DNA of 44,635 nucleotides from Bacteroides sp. UBA7335 (GTDB lineage: Bacteria > Bacteroidota > Bacteroidia > Bacteroidales > Bacteroidaceae): assembly GCA_002471185.1 (NCBI GenBank), contig DKPL01000085.1, positions 18,156-62,790 of the forward strand. The letters run 5' to 3'. This document shows positions 8,477 through 16,103 of this stretch, piece after piece (position 1 is the first letter of the stretch; the number at the start of each line of letters is the position of its first letter). The translations under genes were made by a program, and so were the position numbers. The notes under the pieces were generated by a model. It worked only from the letters and a program-made list of their open reading frames with translations, searched no databases and was not told where the DNA came from.

Positions 8477-9757
8477 ATGAATCAACCCGAAAGAAAACAG
8501 ATAATAGATCTTATTAAAAGCGAAGTTATCCCGGCTATTGGCTGTACCGAACCTATCGCCGTTGCACTTTGTGTAGCAAAAGCAGCCGAAACACTAGGTC
8601 AACTTCCTCAAACTATTGAGGTATTGCTTAGTGCTAATGTACTTAAAAATGCCATGGGTGTGGGCATTCCGGGAACCGGAATGATTGGACTACCTATTGC
8701 AATAGCATTGGGAGCTAGCATCGGGAAGTCTGAATATCAACTCGAAGTACTTAAAGATTGTACTCCCGAGGCTGTGGCAATCGGTAAAAGAATGATAGAA
8801 GATAAATGCATCTCTATTTCATTAAAAGAGGATATCGAAGAGAAACTTTATATCGAGGTAAACTGTAACTCAAATGGCAATAAGGCTACTGCCATAATTG
8901 CAGGTGGGCATACTACTTTTGTTCATATTGCTAAAGATGATCAAGTGCTATTGAGTAAATCTAACAAAGCAATGATTACCGATGAAAACGAAATGCTGGA
9001 GTTATCGCTTAGAAAGGTTTACGATTTTGCTGTTACAGCTCCTTTGGATGAAATACGTTTTATTTTAGAGACAGCTCGTCTCAATAAGGCTGCTGCCGAA
9101 CAATCATTCGAGGGTGAGTATGGGCACTCTTTAGGAAAAATGTTACGCAATCAACACAGAAATGAATTGTTGGGCGATAGCACTTTTTCGCACATTCTGG
9201 CTTATACTTCGGGTGCTTGTGATGCTCGTATGGCGGGCGCCATGATTCCGGTTATGAGCAATTCGGGAAGTGGTAATCAGGGCATTTCGGCCACTTTACC
9301 GGTGGTGGTTTATGCTCAAGAAAATGATAAATCGGAAGAAGAACTGGTGCGTGCGTTAATTTTGAGTCATCTTACCGTGATTTACATCAAGCAAAGTTTG
9401 GGCCGATTATCAGCACTTTGTGGCTGTGTGGTTGCGGCAACCGGGTCAAGTTGTGGCATCACTTGGTTGATGGGAGGTGATTATAATCAAGTAGCTTTTG
9501 CCGTACAAAATATGATTGCTAATCTAACGGGGATGATTTGTGATGGGGCCAAACCGAGTTGTGCTTTGAAAGTAACCACAGGGGTGTCTACTGCCGTTCT
9601 TTCTGCTATGATGGCCATGGAGAATCGTTGCGTATCGGCTGTCGAAGGAATTATTGACGAAGATGTAGATAAAAGCATACACAATCTTACTCGAATAGGC
9701 TCGCAAGGAATGAACGAGACTGATAGAGTTGTCTTAGATATTATGACTCATAAATAA
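8477..9757 (+). CDS. UPF0597 protein (YhaM/CyuA-like; serine dehydratase alpha-type, possible L-cysteine desulfidase)
   Basis: Probably a [4Fe-4S] lyase acting on cysteine and/or serine. The 426-residue protein is of the UPF0597 family, related to the catalytic alpha chain of bacterial L-serine dehydratase and to L-cysteine desulfidase. Seen directly: the N-terminal IPAIGCTEPIAVAL signature with a conserved Cys, and three later Cys-bearing segments (SGACDARMAG, CGCVVAATGSSCGITW, MICDGAKPSCALK) that supply candidate cluster ligands. The start follows a -7-like TATTTTTG (8437-8444) by 32 bases. It is monocistronic and converges with slyD. The shared terminator between them fits a stand-alone gene. 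Which amino acid is the substrate cannot be decided here. Confidence 0.85.
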   Translation: MNQPERKQIIDLIKSEVIPAIGCTEPIAVALCVAKAAETLGQLPQTIEVLLSANVLKNAMGVGIPGTGMIGLPIAIALGASIGKSEYQLEVLKDCTPEAVAIGKRMIEDKCISISLKEDIEEKLYIEVNCNSNGNKATAIIAGGHTTFVHIAKDDQVLLSKSNKAMITDENEMLELSLRKVYDFAVTAPLDEIRFILETARLNKAAAEQSFEGEYGHSLGKMLRNQHRNELLGDSTFSHILAYTSGACDARMAGAMIPVMSNSGSGNQGISATLPVVVYAQENDKSEEELVRALILSHLTVIYIKQSLGRLSALCGCVVAATGSSCGITWLMGGDYNQVAFAVQNMIANLTGMICDGAKPSCALKVTTGVSTAVLSAMMAMENRCVSAVEGIIDEDVDKSIHNLTRIGSQGMNETDRVVLDIMTHK

Positions 9758-9773
9758 AGATATACTGATGGAT

Positions 9774-9809
9774 AAAAAAACACGGACCATTGCGATCCGT
9801 GTTTTTTTT
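9774..9809. terminator. Bidirectional terminator between UPF0597 gene and slyD
   Basis: Stem ACACGGA (9780-9786) / TCCGTGT (9796-9802), flanked by an A7 tract on the left and a T8 tract on the right, so it works on both strands. It lies directly between the convergent stop codons. Confidence 0.9.
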
Positions 9810-9817
9810 ATTCTTTA

Positions 9818-10402
9818 TTAGTGGCAGCAACCACCGCTTCCACAACCACCTTCTCCGCAGTCATCATCTTCGCATCCGCAGCTTCCGCATCCGCATCCAC
9901 CTTCTCCGCTCATCATTTTCACGATGTCTTGGATTTCTTCGTTAGTAGCAGAACGGTTTTCAATTACTTCACCTTCGAAGATTAAGTCAGCACCGGCCAA
10001 AGGATGATTCATGTCTACAACAACAACTTCAGGTTTAACTTCAACCACGGTACCATTCAAGCGTCTGCCTTCAGCATCCATCAACGGAACTACGTTGCCC
10101 GGAACAATACGTTCGTCATCAAATTTACCTTCAATTTCGAAGATGTGCTTTGGAAGTTCAATCACATGCTCTTCTGTATATTCGCCATATGCTTCGCTAG
10201 CTGGGATAGTAAATTCAAATTTTTCTCCTTTTTTAAGCGGAACAATATGTTTTTCAAAGTCTTCGAGAGTAGTACCAAGTCCTGAGATAAATTGGAAAGG
10301 GTGATCAGCTTTTGCTTCTTCTACCATGTCTTTCTTTCCATCTTTATCGATGGTATAGAGCTTATATGCTACTGTAATGTACTTGTTTTCTGCTGTTTCC
10401 AT
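9818..10402 (-). CDS. slyD: FKBP-type peptidyl-prolyl isomerase, SlyD family, with Cys-rich tail
   Basis: Cytosolic prolyl isomerase and chaperone. The start is the ATG at 10402, giving METAENKYITVAYKLYT (194 residues); the 17 extra codons of the open frame upstream lack any conservation signature. The FKBP fold opens with YITVAYKLYTIDKDG, the insert-in-flap domain is visible at SEAYGEYTEEHVIELP, and the fold closes at VDMNHPLAGADLIFEGEV. Residues ~165-194 form a Gly/Cys/Asp/Glu tail with eight Cys ending in Cys-Cys-His, comparable to the metal-binding tail of E. coli SlyD, which delivers nickel. A metal-storage or nickel role is therefore plausible, though no nickel enzyme genes are nearby. 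A minus-strand -7 element TATCTTTG lies at 10451-10458. Confidence 0.92.
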   Translation of the reverse strand: METAENKYITVAYKLYTIDKDGKKDMVEEAKADHPFQFISGLGTTLEDFEKHIVPLKKGEKFEFTIPASEAYGEYTEEHVIELPKHIFEIEGKFDDERIVPGNVVPLMDAEGRRLNGTVVEVKPEVVVVDMNHPLAGADLIFEGEVIENRSATNEEIQDIVKMMSGEGGCGCGSCGCEDDDCGEGGCGSGGCCH

Positions 10403-10931
10403 TCTGATTTTTAATAAATTAGTTAATAATCTGCAAACTGAGATAAGCAACAAAGATATAAATTAATTTGTTTGCCCCTTTCATTAATATAGTCTTATTT
10501 TTACATTTTCATACAGATTAATATTATCCATTTGTTTTGTTATGGAATGTAATGTTTAAACCGATCTCGATTTTATAAATCAAAAGCTTCTTTTACTATT
10601 GATTTCTTTCATCAATTGCGAGTTGTTTAGTCTTATTTTATTTAGTGCATCACTATATGCACTGTGGTACGTCTCTATTTGCACCACAGTGCGTATAGAG
10701 ACGCACCAAATAAGGTTTCCTTTCTCATCGTTTAAAAACTCAATAATTCATTTTTTATCAACTTGTTTTTCAATTTGTAATCTAGGAATAGCTATAAAGC
10801 ATTGAATTGTTTTTCAATATTTCTATAGTTGATTTAGTTAATTATAAAGAGGTTTTTGTGATAAAAAGAATGTTTTAAGGGTGTTGTTGCTTACGATTAA
10901 TCATGTTTTTTTCTTTTTTTTATTCAAATTG
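10403..10931. other. Intergenic region between slyD and the ilv promoter
   Basis: About 530 bases, AT-rich, with no credible gene. It holds the slyD upstream region (minus-strand TATCTTTG at 10451-10458) and the complex inverted-repeat element at 10644-10707 described separately. Confidence 0.6.
10644..10707. repeat. Interleaved inverted-repeat element
   Basis: Arms are arranged A-B-A'-B'. A is GCACTGTGGT (10659-10668) with A' ACCACAGTGC (10683-10692). B is CGTCTCTAT (10670-10678) with B' ATAGAGACG (10695-10703), and B extends to GGT/ACC around one mismatch. A third arm AGTGCAT (10644-10650) pairs with ATGCACT (10657-10663), competing with A. Such interleaving allows either alternative hairpins or an H-type pseudoknot if transcribed. 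Parts recur near 34.1 kb, so this is probably a dispersed repeat. Confidence 0.75.
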
Positions 10932-10962
10932 TTTGGATATAATAAAAAAGCGTTTACCTTTG
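10932..10962 (+). promoter_or_regulatory. Bacteroides-type promoter of the ilv operon
   Basis: TTTG (10932-10935), 19-base spacer, TACCTTTG (10955-10962): a full match to the Bacteroidota -33/-7 consensus TTTG and TAnnTTTG. Transcription should begin near 10969, about 22 bases before the leader peptide ATG. Confidence 0.85.
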
Positions 10963-10990
10963 CAGCATCATAATTAAAAAACAGAAAGAT

Positions 10991-11065
10991 ATGAATATTC
11001 ATACAATTATTAACCTGGCAGTCCTGCATATTATTCGCGTCGTGGTGGTCACATCTAAAGTGTGA
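10991..11065 (+). CDS. ilv operon leader peptide
   Basis: Twenty-four-codon open frame from ATG 10991 to TGA 11063-11065. By my reading it has five Ile, six Val and two Leu among 24 residues, including an Ile-Ile pair at 14-15 and four consecutive Val codons (GTC GTG GTG GTC, 11039-11050). It is positioned just after the promoter and just before an antiterminator/terminator pair, the layout of a ribosome-mediated attenuator sensing charged branched-chain tRNAs. The frame is too short for ordinary gene calling. The initiation region is A-rich with no strong Shine-Dalgarno sequence, normal for this phylum. Function is inferred from composition and position. Confidence 0.85.
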   Translation: MNIHTIINLAVLHIIRVVVVTSKV

Positions 11066-11147
11066 GAAAGGTTGTTTTGTATATATTCGTACCCTAATAA
11101 AGAATAAAATTTAAAAGCCTTTCTCGCAACTAGTGAGAAAGGCTTTT
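11049..11147 (+). promoter_or_regulatory. ilv transcription attenuator (protector, antiterminator, terminator)
   Basis: Terminator: AAAAGCCTTTCTC (11113-11125) pairs with GAGAAAGGCTTTT (11135-11147), followed after three bases by TTTTT. Antiterminator: GAGAAAGG at 11064-11071 duplicates the terminator's 3' arm and can pair with CCTTTCTC (11118-11125). Protector: TCACAT (11049-11054) can pair with GTGTGA (11060-11065), covering the beginning of the antiterminator strand. A ribosome stalled on the Ile/Val codons would occlude the protector, favour antitermination and let ilvD-ilvC be transcribed; with ample Val/Ile/Leu the terminator forms. Confidence 0.85.
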
Positions 11148-11174
11148 GACTTTTTATAAGAAGCATAAAACAAT

Positions 11175-12977
11175 ATGAAAAAGCAATTACGTAGTTCGTT
11201 TAGTACTCAAGGACGTCGCATGGCGGGAGCTCGCGCATTGTGGGCGGCCAACGGAATGAAAAAAGAACAAAACGGCAAACCCATTATAGCCATTGTCAAC
11301 TCGTTTACCCAGTTTGTACCCGGACATGTGCATTTGCATAACATCGGTCAGCAGGTGAAAGCCGAAATTGAAAAGCTAGGTTGCTTTGCGGCCGAATTTA
11401 ATACCATTGCCATTGACGATGGTATTGCTATGGGGCACGACGGAATGCTTTACTCTTTGCCTTCGCGCGATATCATTGCCGATAGCGTAGAATACATGGT
11501 CAATGCACACAAGGCCGATGCAATGGTATGCATTAGCAATTGTGATAAAATAACACCGGGCATGCTAATGGCGGCTATGCGTTTGAATATTCCAACTGTG
11601 TTTGTGTCGGGTGGACCGATGGAAGCGGGTGAACTAAATGGTAAACACCTTGACCTGATTGATGCCATGATTACTGCTGCTGATGATAGCGTGAGCGATG
11701 CCGAAGTTGAGAAGATAGAGCGCAGTGCTTGTCCTACTTGTGGAAGCTGCTCGGGCATGTTTACTGCCAACTCAATGAACTGTTTGAACGAAGCTATTGG
11801 CTTGGCTCTGCCAGGTAATGGTACCATTGTAGCTACGCATGAAAATCGTCGTAAACTATTCGAAGAGGCTGCGGCACTTATTGTGAAAAATGCATATAAG
11901 TATTATGATGAGGGCGATGAAAGCATATTGCCTCGTAGCATTGCCACTCGTGCAGCTTTCTTGAATGCCATGACTCTTGACATTGCTATGGGTGGATCTA
12001 CAAACACGGTACTTCATCTATTAGCTATTGCTCACGAAGCAGGTGTTGATTTTACAATGGCAGATATTGATGCTTTGTCGCGTAAGAGCCCTTGCCTATG
12101 TAAAGTTGCTCCTAATACACAGAAATATCACATTCAAGATGTAAATCGCGCTGGCGGAATTATGGCTATCTTGTTTGAGTTAAGCAAAGCTGGATTGATA
12201 GATACCACAGTGATGAGAGCTGATGGCATGACCTTGGCTGAGGCTCTAAAGAAATTTGCAGTTACTTCGGATGCAGTTACTGAGGCAGCCATCGAAAAGT
12301 ACTTGAGTGCACCAGCCGGCAAATTTAACCTAGAACTAGGGTCGCAAAATACGAGCTATAAAGCGTTAGATAAAGATAGAGAAGAAGGCTGTATTCGCGA
12401 TGTAGAACATGCATATAGCAAAGATGGTGGTTTGGCTATCTTAAAAGGAAATATAGCAATAGATGGTTGTGTAGTTAAAACAGCCGGTGTTGATGAAAGC
12501 ATCTGGAAGTTTACAGGTCCTGCCAAGGTTTTCGATTCGCAAGAAGCTGCTTGCGAAGGAATACTCAAAGGCAATGTGGTAAGTGGTGATGTTGTAGTAA
12601 TCACTCACGAGGGGCCAAAGGGTGGACCGGGTATGCAGGAAATGCTATATCCAACCTCTTACATCAAATCGCGACACTTAGGTAAAGAGTGTGCATTGAT
12701 AACCGATGGTCGCTTTAGTGGAGGTACATCCGGTTTGAGCATCGGACACATTTCGCCCGAGGCCGCTGCCGGAGGAAATATCGGAAAGATTGTAGATGGA
12801 GATATCATCGAGATAGATATTCCCAACCGTAGCATCAACGTAAAACTAACTGAAGAAGAGTTGGCTGCACGTCCAATGCGTGCTATGACTCGCGACAGAT
12901 ATGTTCCGAAAAGCCTTAAAGCTTATGCTAGTATGGTAAGCTCGGCCGACAAAGGAGCTGTACGTTTGATTGACTGA
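11175..12977 (+). CDS. ilvD: Dihydroxy-acid dehydratase
   Basis: Third common step of valine and isoleucine synthesis: dehydrates 2,3-dihydroxy-isovalerate or -methylvalerate to the 2-oxo acid, using an Fe-S cluster and Mg2+. The 600-residue protein has the cluster Cys motifs CISNCDKITPGM (near residue 120) and CPTCGSCSGMFTANSMNCL (near residue 186). The later segments GGSTNTVLHLLAIAHEAG and DGRFSGGTSGLSIGHISPEA are also standard. First structural gene of the operon, starting 28 bases after the attenuator stem, so its expression depends on readthrough. ilvB follows after 49 bases. Confidence 0.97.
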   Translation: MKKQLRSSFSTQGRRMAGARALWAANGMKKEQNGKPIIAIVNSFTQFVPGHVHLHNIGQQVKAEIEKLGCFAAEFNTIAIDDGIAMGHDGMLYSLPSRDIIADSVEYMVNAHKADAMVCISNCDKITPGMLMAAMRLNIPTVFVSGGPMEAGELNGKHLDLIDAMITAADDSVSDAEVEKIERSACPTCGSCSGMFTANSMNCLNEAIGLALPGNGTIVATHENRRKLFEEAAALIVKNAYKYYDEGDESILPRSIATRAAFLNAMTLDIAMGGSTNTVLHLLAIAHEAGVDFTMADIDALSRKSPCLCKVAPNTQKYHIQDVNRAGGIMAILFELSKAGLIDTTVMRADGMTLAEALKKFAVTSDAVTEAAIEKYLSAPAGKFNLELGSQNTSYKALDKDREEGCIRDVEHAYSKDGGLAILKGNIAIDGCVVKTAGVDESIWKFTGPAKVFDSQEAACEGILKGNVVSGDVVVITHEGPKGGPGMQEMLYPTSYIKSRHLGKECALITDGRFSGGTSGLSIGHISPEAAAGGNIGKIVDGDIIEIDIPNRSINVKLTEEELAARPMRAMTRDRYVPKSLKAYASMVSSADKGAVRLID

Positions 12978-13026
12978 TTTTAGAGAGAAATAATATATTT
13001 GTAATACAATATATCAGAAGAAATAG

Positions 13027-14724
13027 ATGGGTAAAGACTTAATAACAGGTGCCGAAGCATTAATGCGATCTCTTGAACACGAGGGAGTAAAAACGATTTT
13101 TGGTTATCCGGGCGGATCGATAATGCCGGTATTCGATGCATTGTTCGATCATCAGAAAAGCCTGAACCACATTCTTGTTCGTCACGAGCAGGGAGCGGTT
13201 CATGCAGCTCAAGGCTTTGCTCGTGCATCTGGTCAAGTGGGTGTATGTTTAGTAACCAGTGGCCCCGGTGCTACCAATACCATTACCGGCATTGCCGATG
13301 CTATGATTGATAGCACCCCAATGGTGGTAATAGCCGGTCAGGTAGGAGTAGGTTTCTTGGGTACCGACGCTTTTCAAGAAGTTGATTTAGTTGGTATAAC
13401 ACAACCCATTACCAAATGGAGTTATCAAATCAGACGACCAGAAGATGTGCCTTGGGCCGTAGCTCGCGCCTTCTATATTGCCAAAAGCGGACGCCCCGGT
13501 CCGGTAGTGCTCGACTTTGCCAAGAATGCTCAAGTAGAAAAGGCGACTTTTCAACCTATCGAACTCGATTATATTCGCAGTTATGTACCAGTGCCTGATG
13601 TCGATTTCGAATGTATTGCCGCAGCAGCCAAGCTCATAAATAATGCCGAAAGACCCATGGTTTTGGTAGGACAAGGAGTAGAACTTGGAAATGCACAGCA
13701 AGAACTTCGCCAGTTCATCGAGAAAGCAGATATGCCAGCCGGATGCACCTTGTTAGGGCTATCAGCTCTACCTACTGCACATCCTTTAAACAAAGGTATG
13801 TTGGGCATGCATGGCAATCTGGGCCCCAATGTAAATACGAATAAGTGTGATGTGCTTATCGCTGTGGGAATGCGTTTTGATGACCGCGTGACCGGCAATC
13901 TATCTACCTATGCACCACAAGCTAAAGTGATACATTTTGATATAGATCCGGCCGAAATTGATAAAAATGTAAAAGTTGATATACCAGTATTGGGCGACTG
14001 CAAACAAACTTTGGCTGAGGTTACTAAATTATTGAAACCTAATAAACATACCGAATGGCTCGATAGCTTTAAAACTTATGAAGAGCTTGAGTTTGAAAAG
14101 GTTATTAACCCCGAACTTAACCCATTATCCGATACTTTATCTATGGGAGAAGTGGTGAGAGCAGTTAGCGAAGCTACTAATAATGAAGCTATATTGGTGA
14201 CCGATGTAGGACAAAATCAAATGATGTCGGCTCGCTATTTTAAATATAGTAAAGACCGTAGCATCATTACCTCCGGAGGATTAGGGACAATGGGATTCGG
14301 ACTTCCTGCTGCCATTGGTGCTACCTTTGGACGTCCCGACCGCACCGTTTGTGTGTTTATGGGCGATGGAGGGCTGCAGATGAATATACAAGAACTTGGA
14401 ACCATTATGGAGCAAAAAGCACCGGTCAAAATCATTGTTTTGAACAATAACTTCTTAGGAAACGTTCGTCAATGGCAGGCTATGTTTTTCAATCGTAAAT
14501 ACTCCTTTACTCCAATGTTGAACCCCGATTATATGAAAATAGCTTCGGCATACGAAATAGCTTCGGCTCGAGTAAGCACTAGAGAAGAGCTTATTGTAGC
14601 TATTGATGAGATGTTGAGAACCGATGGACCATTTCTTTTAGAGGCATGTGTCATCGAAGAAGGAAATGTGATGCCAATGACACCTCCGGGAGGTTCAGTT
14701 AATCAGATGCTTTTGGAGTGCTAA
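13027..14724 (+). CDS. ilvB: Acetolactate synthase, large (catalytic) subunit
   Basis: First common step of branched-chain amino-acid synthesis: condenses two pyruvates, or pyruvate with 2-oxobutyrate, using thiamine diphosphate, Mg2+ and FAD. The 565-residue protein shows FGYPGGSIMPVFDAL, the catalytic Glu in RHEQGAVHAAQGFARASG, and the thiamine-diphosphate motif beginning MGDGGLQMNIQELGT near residue 445. It forms a complex with the regulatory subunit encoded 17 bases downstream. Length and motifs are complete, with no sign of disruption. Confidence 0.97.
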   Translation: MGKDLITGAEALMRSLEHEGVKTIFGYPGGSIMPVFDALFDHQKSLNHILVRHEQGAVHAAQGFARASGQVGVCLVTSGPGATNTITGIADAMIDSTPMVVIAGQVGVGFLGTDAFQEVDLVGITQPITKWSYQIRRPEDVPWAVARAFYIAKSGRPGPVVLDFAKNAQVEKATFQPIELDYIRSYVPVPDVDFECIAAAAKLINNAERPMVLVGQGVELGNAQQELRQFIEKADMPAGCTLLGLSALPTAHPLNKGMLGMHGNLGPNVNTNKCDVLIAVGMRFDDRVTGNLSTYAPQAKVIHFDIDPAEIDKNVKVDIPVLGDCKQTLAEVTKLLKPNKHTEWLDSFKTYEELEFEKVINPELNPLSDTLSMGEVVRAVSEATNNEAILVTDVGQNQMMSARYFKYSKDRSIITSGGLGTMGFGLPAAIGATFGRPDRTVCVFMGDGGLQMNIQELGTIMEQKAPVKIIVLNNNFLGNVRQWQAMFFNRKYSFTPMLNPDYMKIASAYEIASARVSTREELIVAIDEMLRTDGPFLLEACVIEEGNVMPMTPPGGSVNQMLLEC

Positions 14725-14741
14725 TAAACCGAAATGAAATT

Positions 14742-15302
14742 ATGAGTGAAAAAACATTATATACGCTAATCGTTCATTCTGAAAATATTGCCGGTTTGCT
14801 CAATCAAGTAACCGCAGTTTTCACCCGAAGACAAATTAACATTGAAAGCCTCAATGTGTCGGCTTCTTCTATAAGTGGTGTACATAAATATACCATAACT
14901 GTATGGACAGATAAGGACACGATAGAAAAGGTAGTAAAGCAGATTGAAAAGAAAATAGATGTTCTTCAAGCGCACTATTTTGTTGATGATGAAATCTATT
15001 TTCATGAGATAGCTTTATACAAAGTGGCTACTCCTGAGTTTCAAAATACTCCCGAAGCATCTAAGGTGATTCGAAAATATAATGCACGCATTGTTGAAGT
15101 AAACCCGGTTTTTGCCATTGTCGAGAAAAACGGAAATAGCGAAGACATCACTTCATTGTATAATGAACTCTGTGCATTGGGGTGTGTGTTGCAGTTTGTA
15201 CGCTCAGGACGTGTGGCCATAACCACAAGTTGCTTTGAAAGAGTAAATGAATTTCTTGCCGATCGAGAAGCAAGATATAATGCTAGTAAAAAAATAGAAT
15301 AA
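14742..15302 (+). CDS. ilvN: Acetolactate synthase, regulatory subunit
   Basis: Regulatory partner of IlvB, binding valine through an N-terminal ACT domain (residues ~4-75, LYTLIVHSENIAGLLNQVTA, FTRRQINIESLNVS). A second ACT-like domain follows (residues ~85-170), giving 186 residues, the long IlvH-type form. I start it at ATG 14742 (MSEKTLYTLIV), not at the upstream GTG at 14718, because conservation begins at MSEKTL. Its TAA shares one base with the ATG of the thioesterase gene (TAATG), indicating coupled translation. Confidence 0.93.
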   Translation: MSEKTLYTLIVHSENIAGLLNQVTAVFTRRQINIESLNVSASSISGVHKYTITVWTDKDTIEKVVKQIEKKIDVLQAHYFVDDEIYFHEIALYKVATPEFQNTPEASKVIRKYNARIVEVNPVFAIVEKNGNSEDITSLYNELCALGCVLQFVRSGRVAITTSCFERVNEFLADREARYNASKKIE

Positions 15303-16054
15303 TGTCGGAAACAAGTAAAATAGGATCTTATAAATTCATAGCCGAACCGTTTCATGTTGATTTTACCGGTAAACTGACTATGGGGGTTTTGGGTAACCAT
15401 TTATTGAACTGTGCCGGTTTTCATGCAACCGATCGCGGTTTTGGTATAGCTTCGTTAAACAATAATAACTATACGTGGGTGCTCTCTAGATTGGCTATTG
15501 AACTGGAGGAAATGCCTAATCAATACGAAGAATTCACCATCAATACTTGGGTTGAAAATGTATACAGACTTTTTACCGATCGTAATTTTGCCATTATCGA
15601 TAAAGATGGCAAGAAGATAGGATATGCTCGATCTGTATGGGCAATGATTGATTTGGATACCCGCAAACCAGCCGATTTACTCCTACTGCATGGAGGGGCT
15701 ATAATAGATTATGTATGCGATGAACCTTGTCCCATAGATAAGCCATCGCGCATAAAAGTAGCAAGCACCGAATGTGTAGCTACCTACAAAGCAAAATACA
15801 GTGATATTGATGTCAACGGACACTTCAATAGCATACGATATATTGAACATCTTTTAGATCTATTTTCTATTGACACTTATAAGGAAAAACGAATCAAAAG
15901 ATTTGAGATGGCTTATGTAGCCGAAAGTTATTATGGCGATGAGTTATCATTCTTTGTTGACGAAGTTAATCCGAATGAGTTTCATATTGAAATAAAAAAG
16001 AATGGTGAAGAAACTGTTTGCCGTTCGAAAGTAATCTTTGAATTAAAAAAATAA
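15302..16054 (+). CDS. Acyl-ACP thioesterase (PF01643 type)
   Basis: Likely hydrolyses acyl-ACP to free fatty acid. The 250-residue protein has the double hot-dog layout of the FatA/FatB-like family. The first half contains GVLGNHLLNCAGFHATDRGF and WVLSRLAIELEEMP. The second half has YSDIDVNGHFNSIRYIEHL, the region carrying the conserved Asp/Asn/His of the family. It sits inside the ilv operon, one base overlapping ilvN and 49 bases before ilvC; from memory the same arrangement occurs in other Bacteroides. An inferred reason is the link between branched-chain oxo acids and the iso/anteiso fatty acids of these bacteria. Chain-length preference cannot be read here. Confidence 0.85.
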   Translation: MSETSKIGSYKFIAEPFHVDFTGKLTMGVLGNHLLNCAGFHATDRGFGIASLNNNNYTWVLSRLAIELEEMPNQYEEFTINTWVENVYRLFTDRNFAIIDKDGKKIGYARSVWAMIDLDTRKPADLLLLHGGAIIDYVCDEPCPIDKPSRIKVASTECVATYKAKYSDIDVNGHFNSIRYIEHLLDLFSIDTYKEKRIKRFEMAYVAESYYGDELSFFVDEVNPNEFHIEIKKNGEETVCRSKVIFELKK

Positions 16055-16103
16055 ATTAACTAATAACTGGGTGGCTTGTCTACCATTAATAAATTAAGAA
16101 CAA

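Noticed and set aside
8314..8517. A 67-codon frame overlapping the start of the UPF0597 gene.
   Set aside because: It covers the promoter region and runs into the conserved enzyme in another frame; composition is that of AT-rich spacer.
10004..10304. Two overlapping plus-strand frames of 93 and 97 codons opposite slyD.
   Set aside because: Both are antisense to a well-conserved gene and have no start context or recognisable domain.
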